Below are positions 1 to 11,742 of a stretch of DNA of 64,000 nucleotides, one piece after another. The notes under the pieces were generated by a model. It worked only from the letters and a program-made list of their open reading frames with translations, was not told where the DNA came from and did not search any database. Where the stretch lies: contig OX359197.1 of NCBI GenBank assembly GCA_947172415.1, positions 3,224,001-3,288,000 of the forward strand, written 5' to 3'. The stretch's first letter is position 1. The number at the start of each line of letters is the position of its first letter. The stretch is from Chondrosia reniformis. Its lineage: Eukaryota > Porifera > Demospongiae > Chondrillida > Chondrillidae. The translations under genes and the position numbers were made by a program.

Positions 1-1683
1 TGTGTACTGGTTTTATGTTCTAGTTGTATGTACTAGTTATATGTGTTATTTATATGTCCTAGTTGTATGTACTAGTTGCATGTACTAGTTGTATGTACTA
101 GTTATATACCCGTGGTATATACTAGCTGTGTACTAGTTGTATGAACCAATTGTATGTACTAGTTTTATGTAATCGTCCTATGTACTAGTTGTATATACTA
201 GCTTCTAGTTGTATGTACTAGTTTTATGTAATCGTTCTATATACTAGTTGTATGTACTAGCTTATAGTTGTATGTAGTACCTGTATACTAGTTGTATGTA
301 CTTGTTATATTTACTACTACTATGTACTAGTTGTATGTACTGGTTGTATGTATTAATTGTATATACTAGTTGTATGTTCTAGTCGTATGTTCTAATACTA
401 GTTATATTTATTAGTTGTAAGTACTAGTTGTATGAACTAGTTGTGTGTTCTAGTTATATGTACTAGTAGTATGTACTAGTTACTAGTTGTATGTATTTGT
501 ACAATGTACCTGTTGTATTTACTATTGTGTATTTAAGTTGTATGTACTCCATACTACCTCTATGTACTAGTTGTATATACTAGCGATATGCACTAGTTGT
601 ATGTAGTAGTTGTACCCACAGGGTAGGTACTAGTTGTATGTGCAAGATACTAGTTGTATGTACTAGTTGTTTGCACTATTTTTATGCAATAGATGTTTGT
701 AAAATTTAGTACACACTAGGTGTGTGTACTAGTTATACGTACTACTTGTATGTACAAGTTGTATATACCAGTTGTATGCGCTAGTTACTAGTTGCGTGTA
801 CTAGTTTTATGTTCTCTTTGTATGTACTAGTTATATGTACTAGTTCTCAGTTCTAGTTCAATGTACTAGTTCTATGTATTAATCATAATAACTAGTTATA
901 GGTACTAGTTGTATGGACTAGTTCTACACACTATTTGTAAGAACTATTACTATATATTTATTTTTACAAATTGTATGTACTAGTTGTATGTACTAGTTGT
1001 ATGTAGTCGTTTTATGTACTAATTGCATGTCCTAGTTTTATGTACTAGTTTTATGTACTAGTTATGTACCAGTTGTATGTACTAGTTGTATGTATTAATT
1101 GCATGTACTAGTTGCATGTACTAGTTGGGTTTACTAGTTGTGTGTCCTATATGTATGTACTAATTGTATGAACTAGTTGTATGTTGTCATTGTAAGTACT
1201 AGTTCTATCTGCTAGTTTAATGTACTAGTTATTTGTACCAGTTCTATGGACTAGTTGTATGTACTAGTATAATTTACTAGTTGTATGTAGTAGTCGTATG
1301 TACTAGTTGTTTCTACCAGTTGTATGTACCAGTTGCATGTAATAGTTGTATGTACCAGTTGTTTGTACTAGTGGTATGAACTATTTATAAGTACTAGTTA
1401 TATGTGTATGTACTAGTTATAAGTAGTAGTTGTGTGTAATAGTTATATATACTGGTTTTTTATACTAGTCGTATCTACTCGCTGTATGTACTAGTTGTAT
1501 GTGCTACTTGTAGGCACTAATTGTATAAACTACTTATATGTACTAGTTGAATGTACTAGTTGTATTGTAGGTTATGGTACTAGTTATACTAGGTAGGTAC
1601 TAGATGTATGTACTAGTTGTAAGTCCTCCATATTAATTGCATGTAATATTTGTATATACTAGGGTTATGAAATATTTTATACA
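1..1683 (+). repeat. 13-bp ACTAGT satellite, plus polarity
   Basis: Degenerate tandem array of ACTAGT+TGTATGT. Typical units read ACTAGTTGTATGT, with many single-base variants and spacer changes such as TTATATGTGTATGT. The stretch at about 760-985 is an inverted copy of the modules at about 3,130-3,290 and 3,500-3,680: it has the same unusual run of a TTTGTAAGAACTATTACTATA motif followed by AAATTGTATG. No coding potential is seen. Polarity flips at the right edge, near 1,684. Confidence 0.95.
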
Positions 1684-2259
1684 ATTAGTGCCTACAATTA
1701 GCCCATACAACTAGTACATACAGTGAGTAGATACGACTAGTATAAAAAAACAGTATATATAACTATTACACACAACTACTAGTTATAACTAGTACATAGA
1801 AGTATAACTAGTTCTTATAAATAGTACACACAACCAGTACAAACAGCTGGTACATACAACTATTACATACAACTGGTACATAACTAGTACATACAACTAG
1901 TACACACAACTAGTAAATACAATTAGTACATACAACTACTACATACAACTAGTACATACACCTAGTACATATAACTACTACCCACAAGTACTACATAAAA
2001 CTAGTACATATATATAGTACATACAACTAGTACATACAACTAGGACATATAACTAGGACATGAAATTAATGCATACAACTTGTACATACAACTAGTACGT
2101 ACAAGTTGTACATACAACTAGTATATATAATTAGTACACTCTACTACTACATATAACTAGTACATACACTTATAGTTAGTACATATAAATAGTACATGCA
2201 ACTAGTATATACAACTAGTACATACAACCAGTACATATACCTAGTACATACACATATAA
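1684..2259 (-). repeat. 13-bp ACTAGT satellite, minus polarity
   Basis: Same satellite, now reading ACATACAACTAGT on the top strand. It runs up to the first MITE copy. Confidence 0.93.
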
Positions 2260-2759
2260 CAGTACATTCCACTTAATCTGGATGCCTCGGGAGTCGGGAG
2301 AATGTTCCAATTAATCGCTAGTCCCAAATAAGCAGAAAGTAAAGACAAATGTAACAGCTACATATTGAAGTTTAAACAATGTTGTAACTTTCTTCCAAAG
2401 TGACAGCCAGCCGTCAGAAGGTGAAAAATTAGATCCATCCGCTTCTCCAAATTCTTTAGTATTGGTCCTGAAAGTCGTGCAACCTGGTTCAACTACAGTT
2501 TAACAATAGAAACAGGGCACTGCCAACATCCTCCTCTTTCCCAACTCGCTGTTGCTTACACTGATGATTGCAGCCGCTTTCAAGCTGCTACAAGATTTCT
2601 TCCTTAGCCTTCGCCAAAGGTCCCAATTAACCGAAATCTCATCCCGATTATCAGAATTAATTTGTATACGCAACGTTTATAGCGAATCTGTTCCACAGGA
2701 ATGGACCTGTTTAACCAAAAATCTCTATTAATCGGATTCCGATTAACTGGCCGACACTG
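2260..2759 (+). mobile_element. MITE copy 1, pogo/Tigger-like ends
   Basis: About 500 bp of non-satellite DNA present in three copies in the window. Its right end, read in reverse, begins CAGTGTCGGCCAGTTAATCG. Its left end begins CAGTACATTCCACTTAATC. The shared TIR pattern is roughly CAGTG-n5-CC-n-(C/G)TTAATC. Copies 2 and 3 are flanked by TA on both sides; in this copy the left TA is lost. There is no open reading frame of substance. CAGT-type ends with a TA target suggest a non-autonomous Tc1/mariner-pogo type element; that family call is inference. Confidence 0.7.
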
Positions 2760-4216
2760 TAGATATAAATACTACATACAAAAAGTGCACACAACTTTAA
2801 CATTATACTAGTACTACAACTAGTACATACAACTAGTACATACAACTAGTACATACAACTAGTACATACAACTAGTCCATAGCACTGGTACAAACAACTA
2901 GTACAATAAATTAGTACATAGAACTAGTACTTAAAATGACAACATACAACTAGTTCATACAGCTAGTACATACAACTAGTACATACAAGTAGTACATACA
3001 AGTAGTAAACCCAACTAGTACATTCAACAAGTACATGCAATTAATTAATACAACTAGTACATACCACTGGGACATATTTGCTACATAAAACTACTACTTA
3101 CAACTAGTACATACAACTAGTTCCTGCAATTTGTAAATATAACTATATAGTAATAGTTCTTACAAATAGTGTGTAGAACTAGTCCATACAACTAGTATCT
3201 ATAACTAGTATTTAAACTTAATACATATAACTAGTACATACAAATAGAACATAGAACTAGTACACAGAACTAGTAACTAGTGCATATAACTGGTACATAC
3301 AACTTGTACATACAACTAGTACATACAAGTAGTACATACAAGTAGTAAACCCAACTAGTACATGCAACAAGTACATGCAATTAATACATACAACTAGTAC
3401 ATACCACTGGGACATAACTAGTACATAAAACTAGTACATATAACTAGTACATACAATTACTACATAAAACTACTACATACAACTAGTACATACAACTAGT
3501 TCCTGCAATTTGTAAATATAACTATATAGTAATAGTTCTTACAAATAGTGTGTAGAAGTAGTCCATACAACTAGTACCTATAACTAGTATTTAAGCTTAA
3601 TACATATAACTAGTACATACAAATAGAACATAGAACTAGTACACAGAACTAGTAACTAGTGCATATAACTGGTACATACAACTTGTACATACAAGTAGTA
3701 CGTACAACTAGTACACACAACTAGTGACTAGTACATGCAACTAGTAGAAACAACTGGTACATACAACTGGGAGCTAGCTACTACATACAACTAGTACATT
3801 CAACCAATACATACAATTAGTACATAAAACTACTACATAAAATTAGTACATATCAATAGCAAATATAACTAGTACATACAACTATTTAGTTCATATAACT
3901 AGATTATATAACTACTACATACAACTAGAACATACAACTAGAACATAAAACCAGTACACACAACTAGTACATGCAACTACTAAATATATATAGTTCTAAA
4001 AAAACCAACTAGTACATCCAGCTAGTATATACAATGAGTACAAACAAATGGTACATACAAACAGTACATAGAGTAGTACATATAAGTAGTACATATAACT
4101 AGTACACGCAACTATTACAAACAACTAGTACATACAGCTAGTACATAGAACTAGTACATATAACTAGTACACATACAAGCCGTACATATACCTAGTACAT
4201 GCACAGATAACTGGTA
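2760..4216 (-). repeat. satellite with ~340-bp tandem higher-order duplication
   Basis: Minus-polarity satellite. A segment starting near 2,970 is repeated almost completely starting near 3,316. Both copies contain AGTAGTAAACCCAACTAGTA, ACCACTGGGACAT, TTCCTGCAATTTGTAAAT and the AGTGTGTAGAA variant in the same order. This is a recent tandem duplication of about 340 bp within the array. Confidence 0.85.
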
Positions 4217-4728
4217 CAGTGTATTCCACTTAATCGGGACGCCTCGGGAGTCGGGAGAATGTCCCATTTTATCAGTAGTCCCAATTAAGCAGAAGGTAAG
4301 AAAAATGTAATAGCTACATATTAAAGTTTAAACAATGTCGTAGAGTTTCTTCCGACGTGACAGCCAGGCGTCACAAGGTGAAAAATTAGATCCATCCACT
4401 TCTCTGAATTCCTTGGCCTTCTACTTAAGTATTGGTCCTGAACATCGTGCACCCTGCTCAACTTCCGTTTAACCATAGATACAGGGCACTGTCAACAGCC
4501 TCCTCTTTCCCAACTCGCTGTCGCTTATGCTTACGATTGCAGCTGCTTTCTAACTGATCCAAGATTTCTTCCTTAGCCTTTGCCATACGTCCCAATTAAC
4601 CGAAATCTCATCCCGAATATCAGAAGTAATTTGTATACAAAAAGTTTATAGCGAATCGCTTCCACAGGAATGCACCTGTTTAACCAAAAATCTCTATTAT
4701 TCTGATTCTGATTAACCGGCCGCCATTG
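4217..4728 (+). mobile_element. MITE copy 2, pogo/Tigger-like ends
   Basis: Second copy, 512 bp. The left end reads TA|CAGTGTATTCCACTTAATCG and the right end GGCCGCCATTG|TA, giving a clear TA target-site duplication. The satellite just outside (CCTAGTACAT..CA.ATAACTGGTA on the left) matches copies 1 and 3, so the copies probably spread by duplication of array segments and not by separate insertions. Confidence 0.75.
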
Positions 4729-5283
4729 TACACGTTTAATAGTACATACATATAGTACATAAGACTAGTACATTCAACTATTAAATTATACTAGTACTAC
4801 AACTATCACATACAATTAGTAAATTATACTAGTACTACAACTAGTACATAGAACTAGTGCATAGAACTAGTACACACAACTAGTAAATACAACTAGTACA
4901 TACAACTACTACATACAACTAGAAAATTTACTAGTACTTACAGCTAGTTCATAGAAATAGTACATAAAACTAGTACATACAACTAGTACATAAAACTAGT
5001 ATATACAACTAGTACTTACAATTACAACATACAACTAGTAAACCCAAATAGTACATGCAACTAGTACATACAAGTAGTACATGCAACTAGTAAACCCAAA
5101 TAGTACATGCAACTAGTACATACAAGTAGTAAATGCAACTAGTAAACCCAAATAGTACATGCAATTAGTACTCACAATTGGTATAAACAATTAGTACATA
5201 CAAATAGTGCTTAATTAGCACCTAGTATAACTAGTACTACAACCTACAACAAGTACATACAGCTAGTACATAGAACTACGCTA
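4729..5283 (-). repeat. 13-bp satellite, minus polarity
   Basis: Contains short local duplications of the variant CAACTAGTAAACCCAAATAG (about 5,030-5,170, three times). Confidence 0.92.
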
Positions 5284-6542
5284 GTGGAACATGTCAACAC
5301 TTCCGCAAATTTTCAAAAAAACTCTCTAACTAAGACTCTTTTTTAATTTATTCTATTTTACTTTAGAAACATCGTATCGTTAAACAAATCATATAGAATT
5401 GAAGTACTATTCTTTCTTAATATTTTGGCTGCAACAGCGTCATGATTGCAGACTTAAAGGAGAAGGGAAGCGGCCGTAAGTGATAGGTGCCAAATCGGTA
5501 AAAACGTTTTTCCAGACAGTGGAAAATACGAAAATAGAATAAATGGTGACACCAATCTATGAAGGATAATGATATCTAACGATTGTATGTATACTCCTTT
5601 TAAATTCCCTTTAGTTTTTGAATTATAATCGAAAACGGGTTTTCTTACCTTAATCGGGCGCCTCTAGTACTTCATATCTCAATAAACAAGAGAATATTCC
5701 AGGAGTATACATACAACGTTTAGGCTGTTACTTACTGAAGAGATTGATGTCAAAAAATGGTTTGATATACAATCCTCCACTGTCTGGTAATCGGTTCGTT
5801 TTCCATTTGTCTCTTCTTCTTCGAATAACGGTATTGTCACATGACAGTCAGCTTATACTGGTAGTATTGCCAAGCTGTCATACAATGACGTCTTATGACG
5901 TTGCATATGCACCCAAATATTTGGTAACACATTATACAAACATTAGACTTCCGAAGTTGATATGTCAAGTATGGCTTCTCGGTAGCGCCCCTTGATCGAA
6001 GTTTTTTGTTGTCGGAAGAGGTAAGTGAAAACAGTAAGCATATTGCATGTCTACTAATATCTATGTAATTATCAATGGCGAGAATGTATGAACAATTAAC
6101 GAAGTATAATCAAAAGAAAATAGAACGTTTCGGTCACGTATAGGCCTTACTTCCTCAGCTATTATACGACGTTAATAATAGCTGAGGAATTAAGGCTTAC
6201 GTGACCGAAACGTTCTATTCTTCTTTTGATTAATAACGTAGTATAATCAAAAGAAAAACGTTTTATTCTTCTTTTGATTATTAGCGTAGTATAATCAAAA
6301 GAAAAATAGAACGTTTCGGTCACGAAGGCCTTTATTGGCCTTCCTCCGCTATACTATCATAAGTTTTCACAATTGATAATTTAACATCGATAACGAGTAG
6401 TGATGCCTCGTGACTTTTCAGTGGCTGTTGCTCCACTTCACGCGCAGGTCACATTCTAAAGACACTTCCGCCTGGAATGTGACACCTCTGTAGGCGCTAA
6501 TATAACATTTACAAAAATCGGAAATTCGTAGACATGTTCCAC
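5284..6542. mobile_element. 1.26-kb TIR element, family unknown
   Basis: A non-satellite block bounded by inverted termini. The left end is GTGGAACATGTCAACAC and the right end in reverse is GTGGAACATGTCTACG, both followed by an AATTT-containing run. I find no conserved protein; the longest frame, at about 5,744-5,995, has no recognisable features and is not annotated. The right third (6,090-6,350) is a foldback cluster described separately. It is probably a non-autonomous DNA transposon; the superfamily cannot be set from these termini. Confidence 0.6.
6098..6350. repeat. foldback cluster inside the 1.26-kb element
   Basis: A palindrome of about 140 bp has arms GTATAATCAAAAGAAAATAG...GAACGTTTCGGTCACGTA and its reverse complement, closing around CAGCTATTATACGACGTTAATAATAGCTG. 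It is followed by two further partial copies of the GTATAATCAAAAGAAAAA unit ending in GTTTCGGTCACG near 6,324. The nested partial copies look like repeated template switching at a hairpin. Confidence 0.8.
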
Positions 6543-6609
6543 ATGCGTAGTTCATAAAACTAGTACATACAACCAGGACTATACCTAGTACATACACATA
6601 TAACTGGTA
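6543..6609 (-). repeat. 13-bp satellite remnant
   Basis: Short satellite spacer. Its end, CCTAGTACATACACATATAACTGG in two pieces, is the conserved left flank of the MITE copies. Confidence 0.85.
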
Positions 6610-7117
6610 CAGTACACTCCCCTTAATCTGGACGCTCCTGGAATAGGGAGGATGTCTTAATTAACCAGTAGTCCCAAATAAGCAGAAGGTAAAGAAAAAT
6701 GTAATAGCTACATATTAAATTTTAAACAATGTCGTATAGTTTCTTCCAGCGTTGCAGACAGCCGTCAGAAGGTGAAAAATTAGATCCATCCGATTCTCCG
6801 AGTTTCTTTGCCTTCTGCTTCAGAATTGGTCCTGGAAGACGTGCACCCTGGCTCAACTTCTGTTTAACCATAGAAACAGGGCACTGCCAACATCCTCCTC
6901 TTTCCCAACTCGCTGTTGCTTATGCTCACGATTGCAGCCGCTTTCTAACTGCTCCAAGATTTCTTCCTTAGCCAAACGTCCCAATTACTTGAAATCCTGT
7001 CCTGATTATCAGAAGTAATTTGTATACAAAACGTGTATAGCGAATCTGTTCCACAAGAATGCACCTGTTTAACCAATAATCTCTATTAATCGGATTCTGA
7101 TTAACTGGCCGCCACTG
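6610..7117 (+). mobile_element. MITE copy 3, pogo/Tigger-like ends
   Basis: Third copy, 508 bp, TA|CAGTACACTCCCCTTAATC at the left and GGCCGCCACTG|TA at the right. A chance 80-codon frame inside (6,729-6,971) is broken in the other two copies, so I do not call it a gene. Confidence 0.75.
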
Positions 7118-7553
7118 TACAAAGAAAAAGTACATACAAATAATACATGAGACTAGTAGATATAAATATTAAATTATACTAGTACTACAATTAGTATATA
7201 GAATTAGTAAATTATACTAGTACTACAGCTAGTAAATGGTATAACTAGCACATAAAAATAGAACATACAACTAGTACACACAACTAATAACTTGTACATG
7301 CAAATAGTACATACAACAACTGGTATATAATATTGGTTCCTAACTAGTACAAACAACAGGTGCATAGAATTAGTAAATAAAGCTACTACATACAACTAGT
7401 ATATAAATCTAGTGAAAATATATACTAAATATGACTATATAGAACGTGTTTATACAACTTTAACATACAATCAGTACATACGACTAGTCCATAGAACTAG
7501 TAAATATAACCGGTACTAAAACTTACAACTACTACATTCAACTAGTATAGACA
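7118..7553 (-). repeat. 13-bp satellite, minus polarity
   Basis: The left edge resembles the right flanks of MITE copies 1 and 2 (AGTACATACA..TA.TACAT.AGACTAG), supporting co-duplication of MITE and array. Confidence 0.9.
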
Positions 7554-7950
7554 GAGCGCGTAAGTCTGTCCTTTAGTGTGAACGTCTAAAAACAGCAACA
7601 GAAACTGAAAAATGGCTGCGCGAAAGTGAAAATGTGAACAGAATGGCGGACAAAGACAGGTCAGCCTTAAGCGCATCATAACTAAACGCAGTGTAGTAAA
7701 TCAGCTATGTATTGTAATAGTATAACTATCTAACGTCAATTGAAAAAGTCGCTAATATGCATGCCTGCTGCTAGTAGGAATCAAAGTTTGAACGTTGCTG
7801 AAAAAAGAAGTGACGCAGGGCCAATCCTTGGTCAGTTCCACGTCTACTTCTGGTAGTACAACCAACCTTTTTAATTCCTAAAATCCTTTCATACAAGCCC
7901 ATTTTCGTGCTTTCCGTCAATTCTACCGTTTCCGCCTTTCCACTGTCTCC
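7554..7950. other. unidentified 0.4-kb unique segment
   Basis: About 400 bp of mixed-composition DNA with no satellite units, no long frame and no terminal repeats I can find. It contains CpG-bearing stretches (ACAGAGCGCG, GTTCCACGTCTAC). It could be a solo fragment of a retroelement or the remains of a promoter; nothing decides between these. Confidence 0.5.
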
Positions 7951-9318
7951 TTAATACTAGTATATAGAACTAGTGCATATAACTATTACATACAACTATT
8001 TCACACAACTAGTACATACAATTAGAACATATAACTAGTACATACAAATAGTAAATACAATTTGAAACTAGAACATACCACTAGTACATACAACTAGTAC
8101 ATATGACTAGAACATTCATGTATAACTAGTACATATAAATAGCACATACAACTAGTACATACAATTAGTACACTAAACTTGAAATACAAATAGTACATAG
8201 AACTATCACATACAACTAGTATATATAACTATTACGTAAAACTATTTCACACACCTAGTACGTACAACTAGAACATATAACTAGTACATACAAATAGTAC
8301 ATACAATGTTTACACACAAGTAGTACATATAACCAGTTCATATACATTCAACTTGTCCATATAACTAGTACATATGACTAGAACATTCACATATAACAAG
8401 TACATATAAATAGGATATACAACTATTACGTACAACTAGTATATACAACTAGTATATACAACTAGTACACTAAACTAGCACTACAACTAGTACATAGAAC
8501 TATTACATACATCTAGTACATACTCGTAGTACATACAACTAGTACTACATCTAGTACATATAACTAGTATATTCATACAACTAGTACATACAATTAGTAG
8601 CTAGTACATACAACTAGTACATTGAGCTAGTATATACAACTAGTACAAACAACTTTTACATACAACTAGTACATACAACTTGTACATACAACTAGAGCAT
8701 ACAACTAGGATATGCAACTAGTAGCTAGTACATACAACTAGTACATACAACTAGTAACTGGTACATACAACTAGTCCATATAACTGGTACATATAACTAG
8801 TTCTTTCAACTAGAACATACAACTAGTACATATAACTATATAGTAACTAGGACATACAACTAGTACATATAACTAGTATTGACAACCAGTACCTACAACT
8901 GATAACTAGTACATACAACTAGTACAAACAACTAGTATACACAACCAGTACATCCAACCAGTACATCCAACTAGTAAATGGAACTAACATCTACTACACA
9001 TAACTAGTACCTACGTGGTACCTAGTTTAACTAGTACTAGGACCTACTGATAGTACATACAACCAGTACATACACACATACATAGTCAATACAACTAGTA
9101 CATACAACCAGTACATACAATTAGTTCCTACAACTAGAAATATAACTAGCACTAGTACATTAAACTGGTAAATGCATGCAACTAGTACATACAACTAGTA
9201 CATACAACTAGTACTCACCAGTAGTACATACAAGTAGCACTCATAACTAGTACGCAAAACTACTACCTATAACTGGTACATACACATATAACTAGTACAT
9301 ATATATAGTACATTCATT
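7951..9318 (-). repeat. 13-bp satellite, minus polarity
   Basis: Regular array. It includes the recurrent marker module CCTAGTTTAACTAGTACTAGGACCTAC near 9,020-9,050, which is found in many later blocks. Confidence 0.93.
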
Positions 9319-9402
9319 GCTGATGAAGACCTATGGGTTGAAACGTTCTATACCAAAGATTTGATGTTTCTGTTGCTCAATAAACTTCATATATCATATA
9401 AA
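9319..9402 (+). mobile_element. solo 3' tail of a Penelope-like element
   Basis: Reads GCTGATGAAGACCTATGGG, then TTGAAACGTTCTATACC, and later TGTTGCTCAATAA. The same order occurs at the 3' end of the Penelope-like fragment at 25,404-25,480. No coding part is attached, so it is a solo terminal piece. Confidence 0.7.
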
Positions 9403-9697
9403 TTGTACATACAACTAGTACATACTAACTAGTGCATACAACTAGTACATGCAACTAATACACACAACTAGTTTATTCAACTAGTACATACAACTAGTAC
9501 AAACAAGTAATACACATATTAGGACATACAACTTGTACATACAACTAGTACAAACTACTAGTACTTAACATCAAGTACTTACAGGTTGTACATACAACTA
9601 GTACATATGACTAAAACATACACATAAAACTAGTACATACGTAAAGTAAATACAACTAGCACATATAACTATAACATACAACTAGTATATACATACA
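9403..9697 (-). repeat. 13-bp satellite, minus polarity
   Basis: Spacer between the solo tail and the larger Penelope-like element. Confidence 0.9.
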
Positions 9698-11742
9698 TCT
9701 ACTAAACTTGATAACTGCTCCATCTTCACTTCCACAGGAGGACATCATCACTGGAACTGAGACTCTGACCCGAAGCCTTCCAGGAACACTCGGTGAGAAA
9801 CTCAGAAGTGAGGTACAACACTGCCTAGCCAAAGCTGAGGCCCCATGCTGGAACCTGACCAAAAGTCAGCAAGTAACAATCAAGGAGCTTAGATCTGATC
9901 CTAAAACCATCATTCTTCCAGCGGATGAAGGGAATGCCACTGTCCTTATTGATAGGAAGGACTATGACCTCACACTCACACTCTTGGATGCTACTAGTTT
10001 TCAAGCCATTAAGAGAAATCCCACAATGAAGATAGAACGGAAGGTAACTGAAGTTCTAAGGTCACTTGAGAAAAAAGGCAAACTCCCCTCTGATCTGAGG
10101 AAGAAGGTTCAGAACCAACACAGCTCCACACCTTAGCTCTATGGATTACCAAAAATTCACATAGCAAGTGTACCCTTGTGACCAATTGTTTCCTCCAGTA
10201 ATTCCCCTACCTACAACCTTTCCAGGTATCTGGCAGGGGTATTGTCACCAGTATGGGGGAAAACTTCTGCGGAATTCACATGACTTTGTTAAGAAGATCA
10301 GGGGAATGGGTGTGAACACTGAAAATAAATTGATCAGTTTCGATGTAAAGAGCCTATTTACCAAAGTACCCATTGATCTATCTCTACAGATCATCAGAAG
10401 ACGACTCGTGCAGGACCCTAACCTGGAACAACAGACACCCTTGGATATATCCACCATTGCGGATCTTACAGAACTCTGTCTCGGTACAACCAACTTCCTA
10501 TACAGTGATGAGTTCTTTGAGTAGAGAGAAGGGGCAGCCATAGGATCTCCTCTCTCCCCGGTGGTAGCGAACATCTTCAAGGTGGAATTCGAAATAGAAG
10601 CCCTTCGTGCTGCTGTGAAAAGGCCTAAGTTGTGGTTGATATATGTGGATGACACATTTGTCATCTGGAATCATGGTGAAGAGCAGCTGTAGGACTTTTT
10701 GAGTTTCCTCAATGTAAGAAATAGCAACATCAAATTTAATATGGAGAAGGAGACCAATGGTTCCTTGCCCTTCCTGAATGTGCAAGTAAAGGAAGTGCAT
10801 GGGACGTTTGGACACATTTGTGTATAGGAAACCAACACACAGACAGGTACCATCACTTTACCTCTCATCACCACCTTAAGGCAAAAACTGGTATCACACT
10901 GTTTCTCAAAGACAGAACCGAAAAGGTTTGTGGACCAAACTCTAGTAGCTTGGAAGAAGAAAAGGAGCACCTGGAAGGAGTACTTCAAGCTAATGGATAC
11001 CATAAACAGGAGGCTCCTAGACTGCTCAACAGGAGAAGTCAGACTAACGGGAGCGAGGATGAGTGTAAACACAAACTTTTTATTCCATATATAAAGGGAC
11101 TCAGTGAGATGATCGATAAAAGCTGTAGGAAAAAGGGTATCCAGACCATTTTTTCCAAACAAAGAACACTGAGAACCGTTTTATTCAACCCAAAACAGCC
11201 ACAACCACCTATGGATATCAAGGGCGTAGTTTACCTAATTCCTTGCTCTGAGTGTTCTGCAGTCTACATTGGTAAAACTGGAAGGACCCTGAAATTGAGA
11301 TTTGCAGAACACAAGCAGGCAGTCACGATGGGGGATGTGAACAACCGTATAGCTGTTCACTAATCAAGACTGACCACTCAATTGCTTAGGACAAGGCCAA
11401 GATTACATACAAGGAAACCCACTGGAAAAGGAGAAGGATCAAAGTAGCCATCAGGATCCAGAAGAGTCAGGTGAGAATGAATTTAGATCAAGGCATTGTG
11501 TTACATCAAGCCTGGAGACGATTTAATATTCATACTTCTAATTAATACTGGTTTTTCTCATCCTGCTGAGGGTCACATGACAGGAAGTGGAAATGGCGAA
11601 AAAATCCTCTATAAATAGAGGCTATTCTTCCACTCAACCATCAGTCACTGAGGAAGACCCCAGGGTTGGAATGTTTGACGAAGAATCAAAAAATAAACAG
11701 CGTTTTTAAACGCTCAAACGTCGAAGGATGTACTGTTTCAAA
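9698..11742 (+). mobile_element. decayed Penelope-like retroelement
   Basis: A 2-kb element read on the plus strand: N-terminal region, reverse transcriptase, GIY-YIG endonuclease and a 3' tail. The tail (11,544-11,742) holds a palindromic TATA-type box CCTCTATAAATAGAGG at about 11,610. About 35 bp further on is CTGAGGAAGACCCCAGGG followed by TTGGAATGTTTGACGAAG, a diverged form of the tail motif seen at 9,319 and 25,408. In Penelope-like elements the terminal repeat carries the promoter; the TATA box here is consistent with that. The 5' end is truncated against satellite. Confidence 0.88.
9708..11543 (+). pseudogene. Penelope-like RT/GIY-YIG polyprotein, broken
   Basis: The protein would copy element RNA into DNA by target-primed reverse transcription after a nick by its GIY-YIG domain. 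Visible pieces in order are: IILPADEGNATVLIDRKDYD at about 9,910-9,965 (N-terminal block typical of this class), LYGLPKIH just after 10,136, ISFDVKSLFTKVPI near 10,340, GSPLSPVVANIF near 10,545, the RT active site YVDD at 10,642-10,653, YRKPTHTDRYHHF at about 10,828, and GIY-YIG pieces GVVYLIPCSECSAVYIGKTG at about 11,223-11,282 with RFAEHK after them. The end resembles RIQKSQVRMNLDQGIVLHQA. Lesions: TAG at about 10,134, TAG at 10,522, TAG at 10,690, a one-base frameshift near 10,820 and TAA at about 11,361. Not functional. Confidence 0.88.

Noticed and set aside
1..1683. CRISPR-like array of short regular repeats
   Set aside because: The spacing is 13 bp with no unique spacers of 25-40 bp; it is an ordinary degenerate satellite.
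6729..6971. 80-codon frame in MITE copy 3
   Set aside because: Stops and frameshifts in the two sister copies at 2.4 and 4.4 kb; no domain.
7204..7395. Minus-strand frame of 63 codons
   Set aside because: Low-complexity translation of satellite (YVLVVCTSCM-like), as in the frames at 31,216-31,410, 42,429-42,614 and 43,125-43,322; not genes.
10245..11162. Several minus-strand frames of 100-163 codons opposite the Penelope-like element
   Set aside because: Antisense shadows of the RT/GIY-YIG coding strand, which carries recognised motifs.
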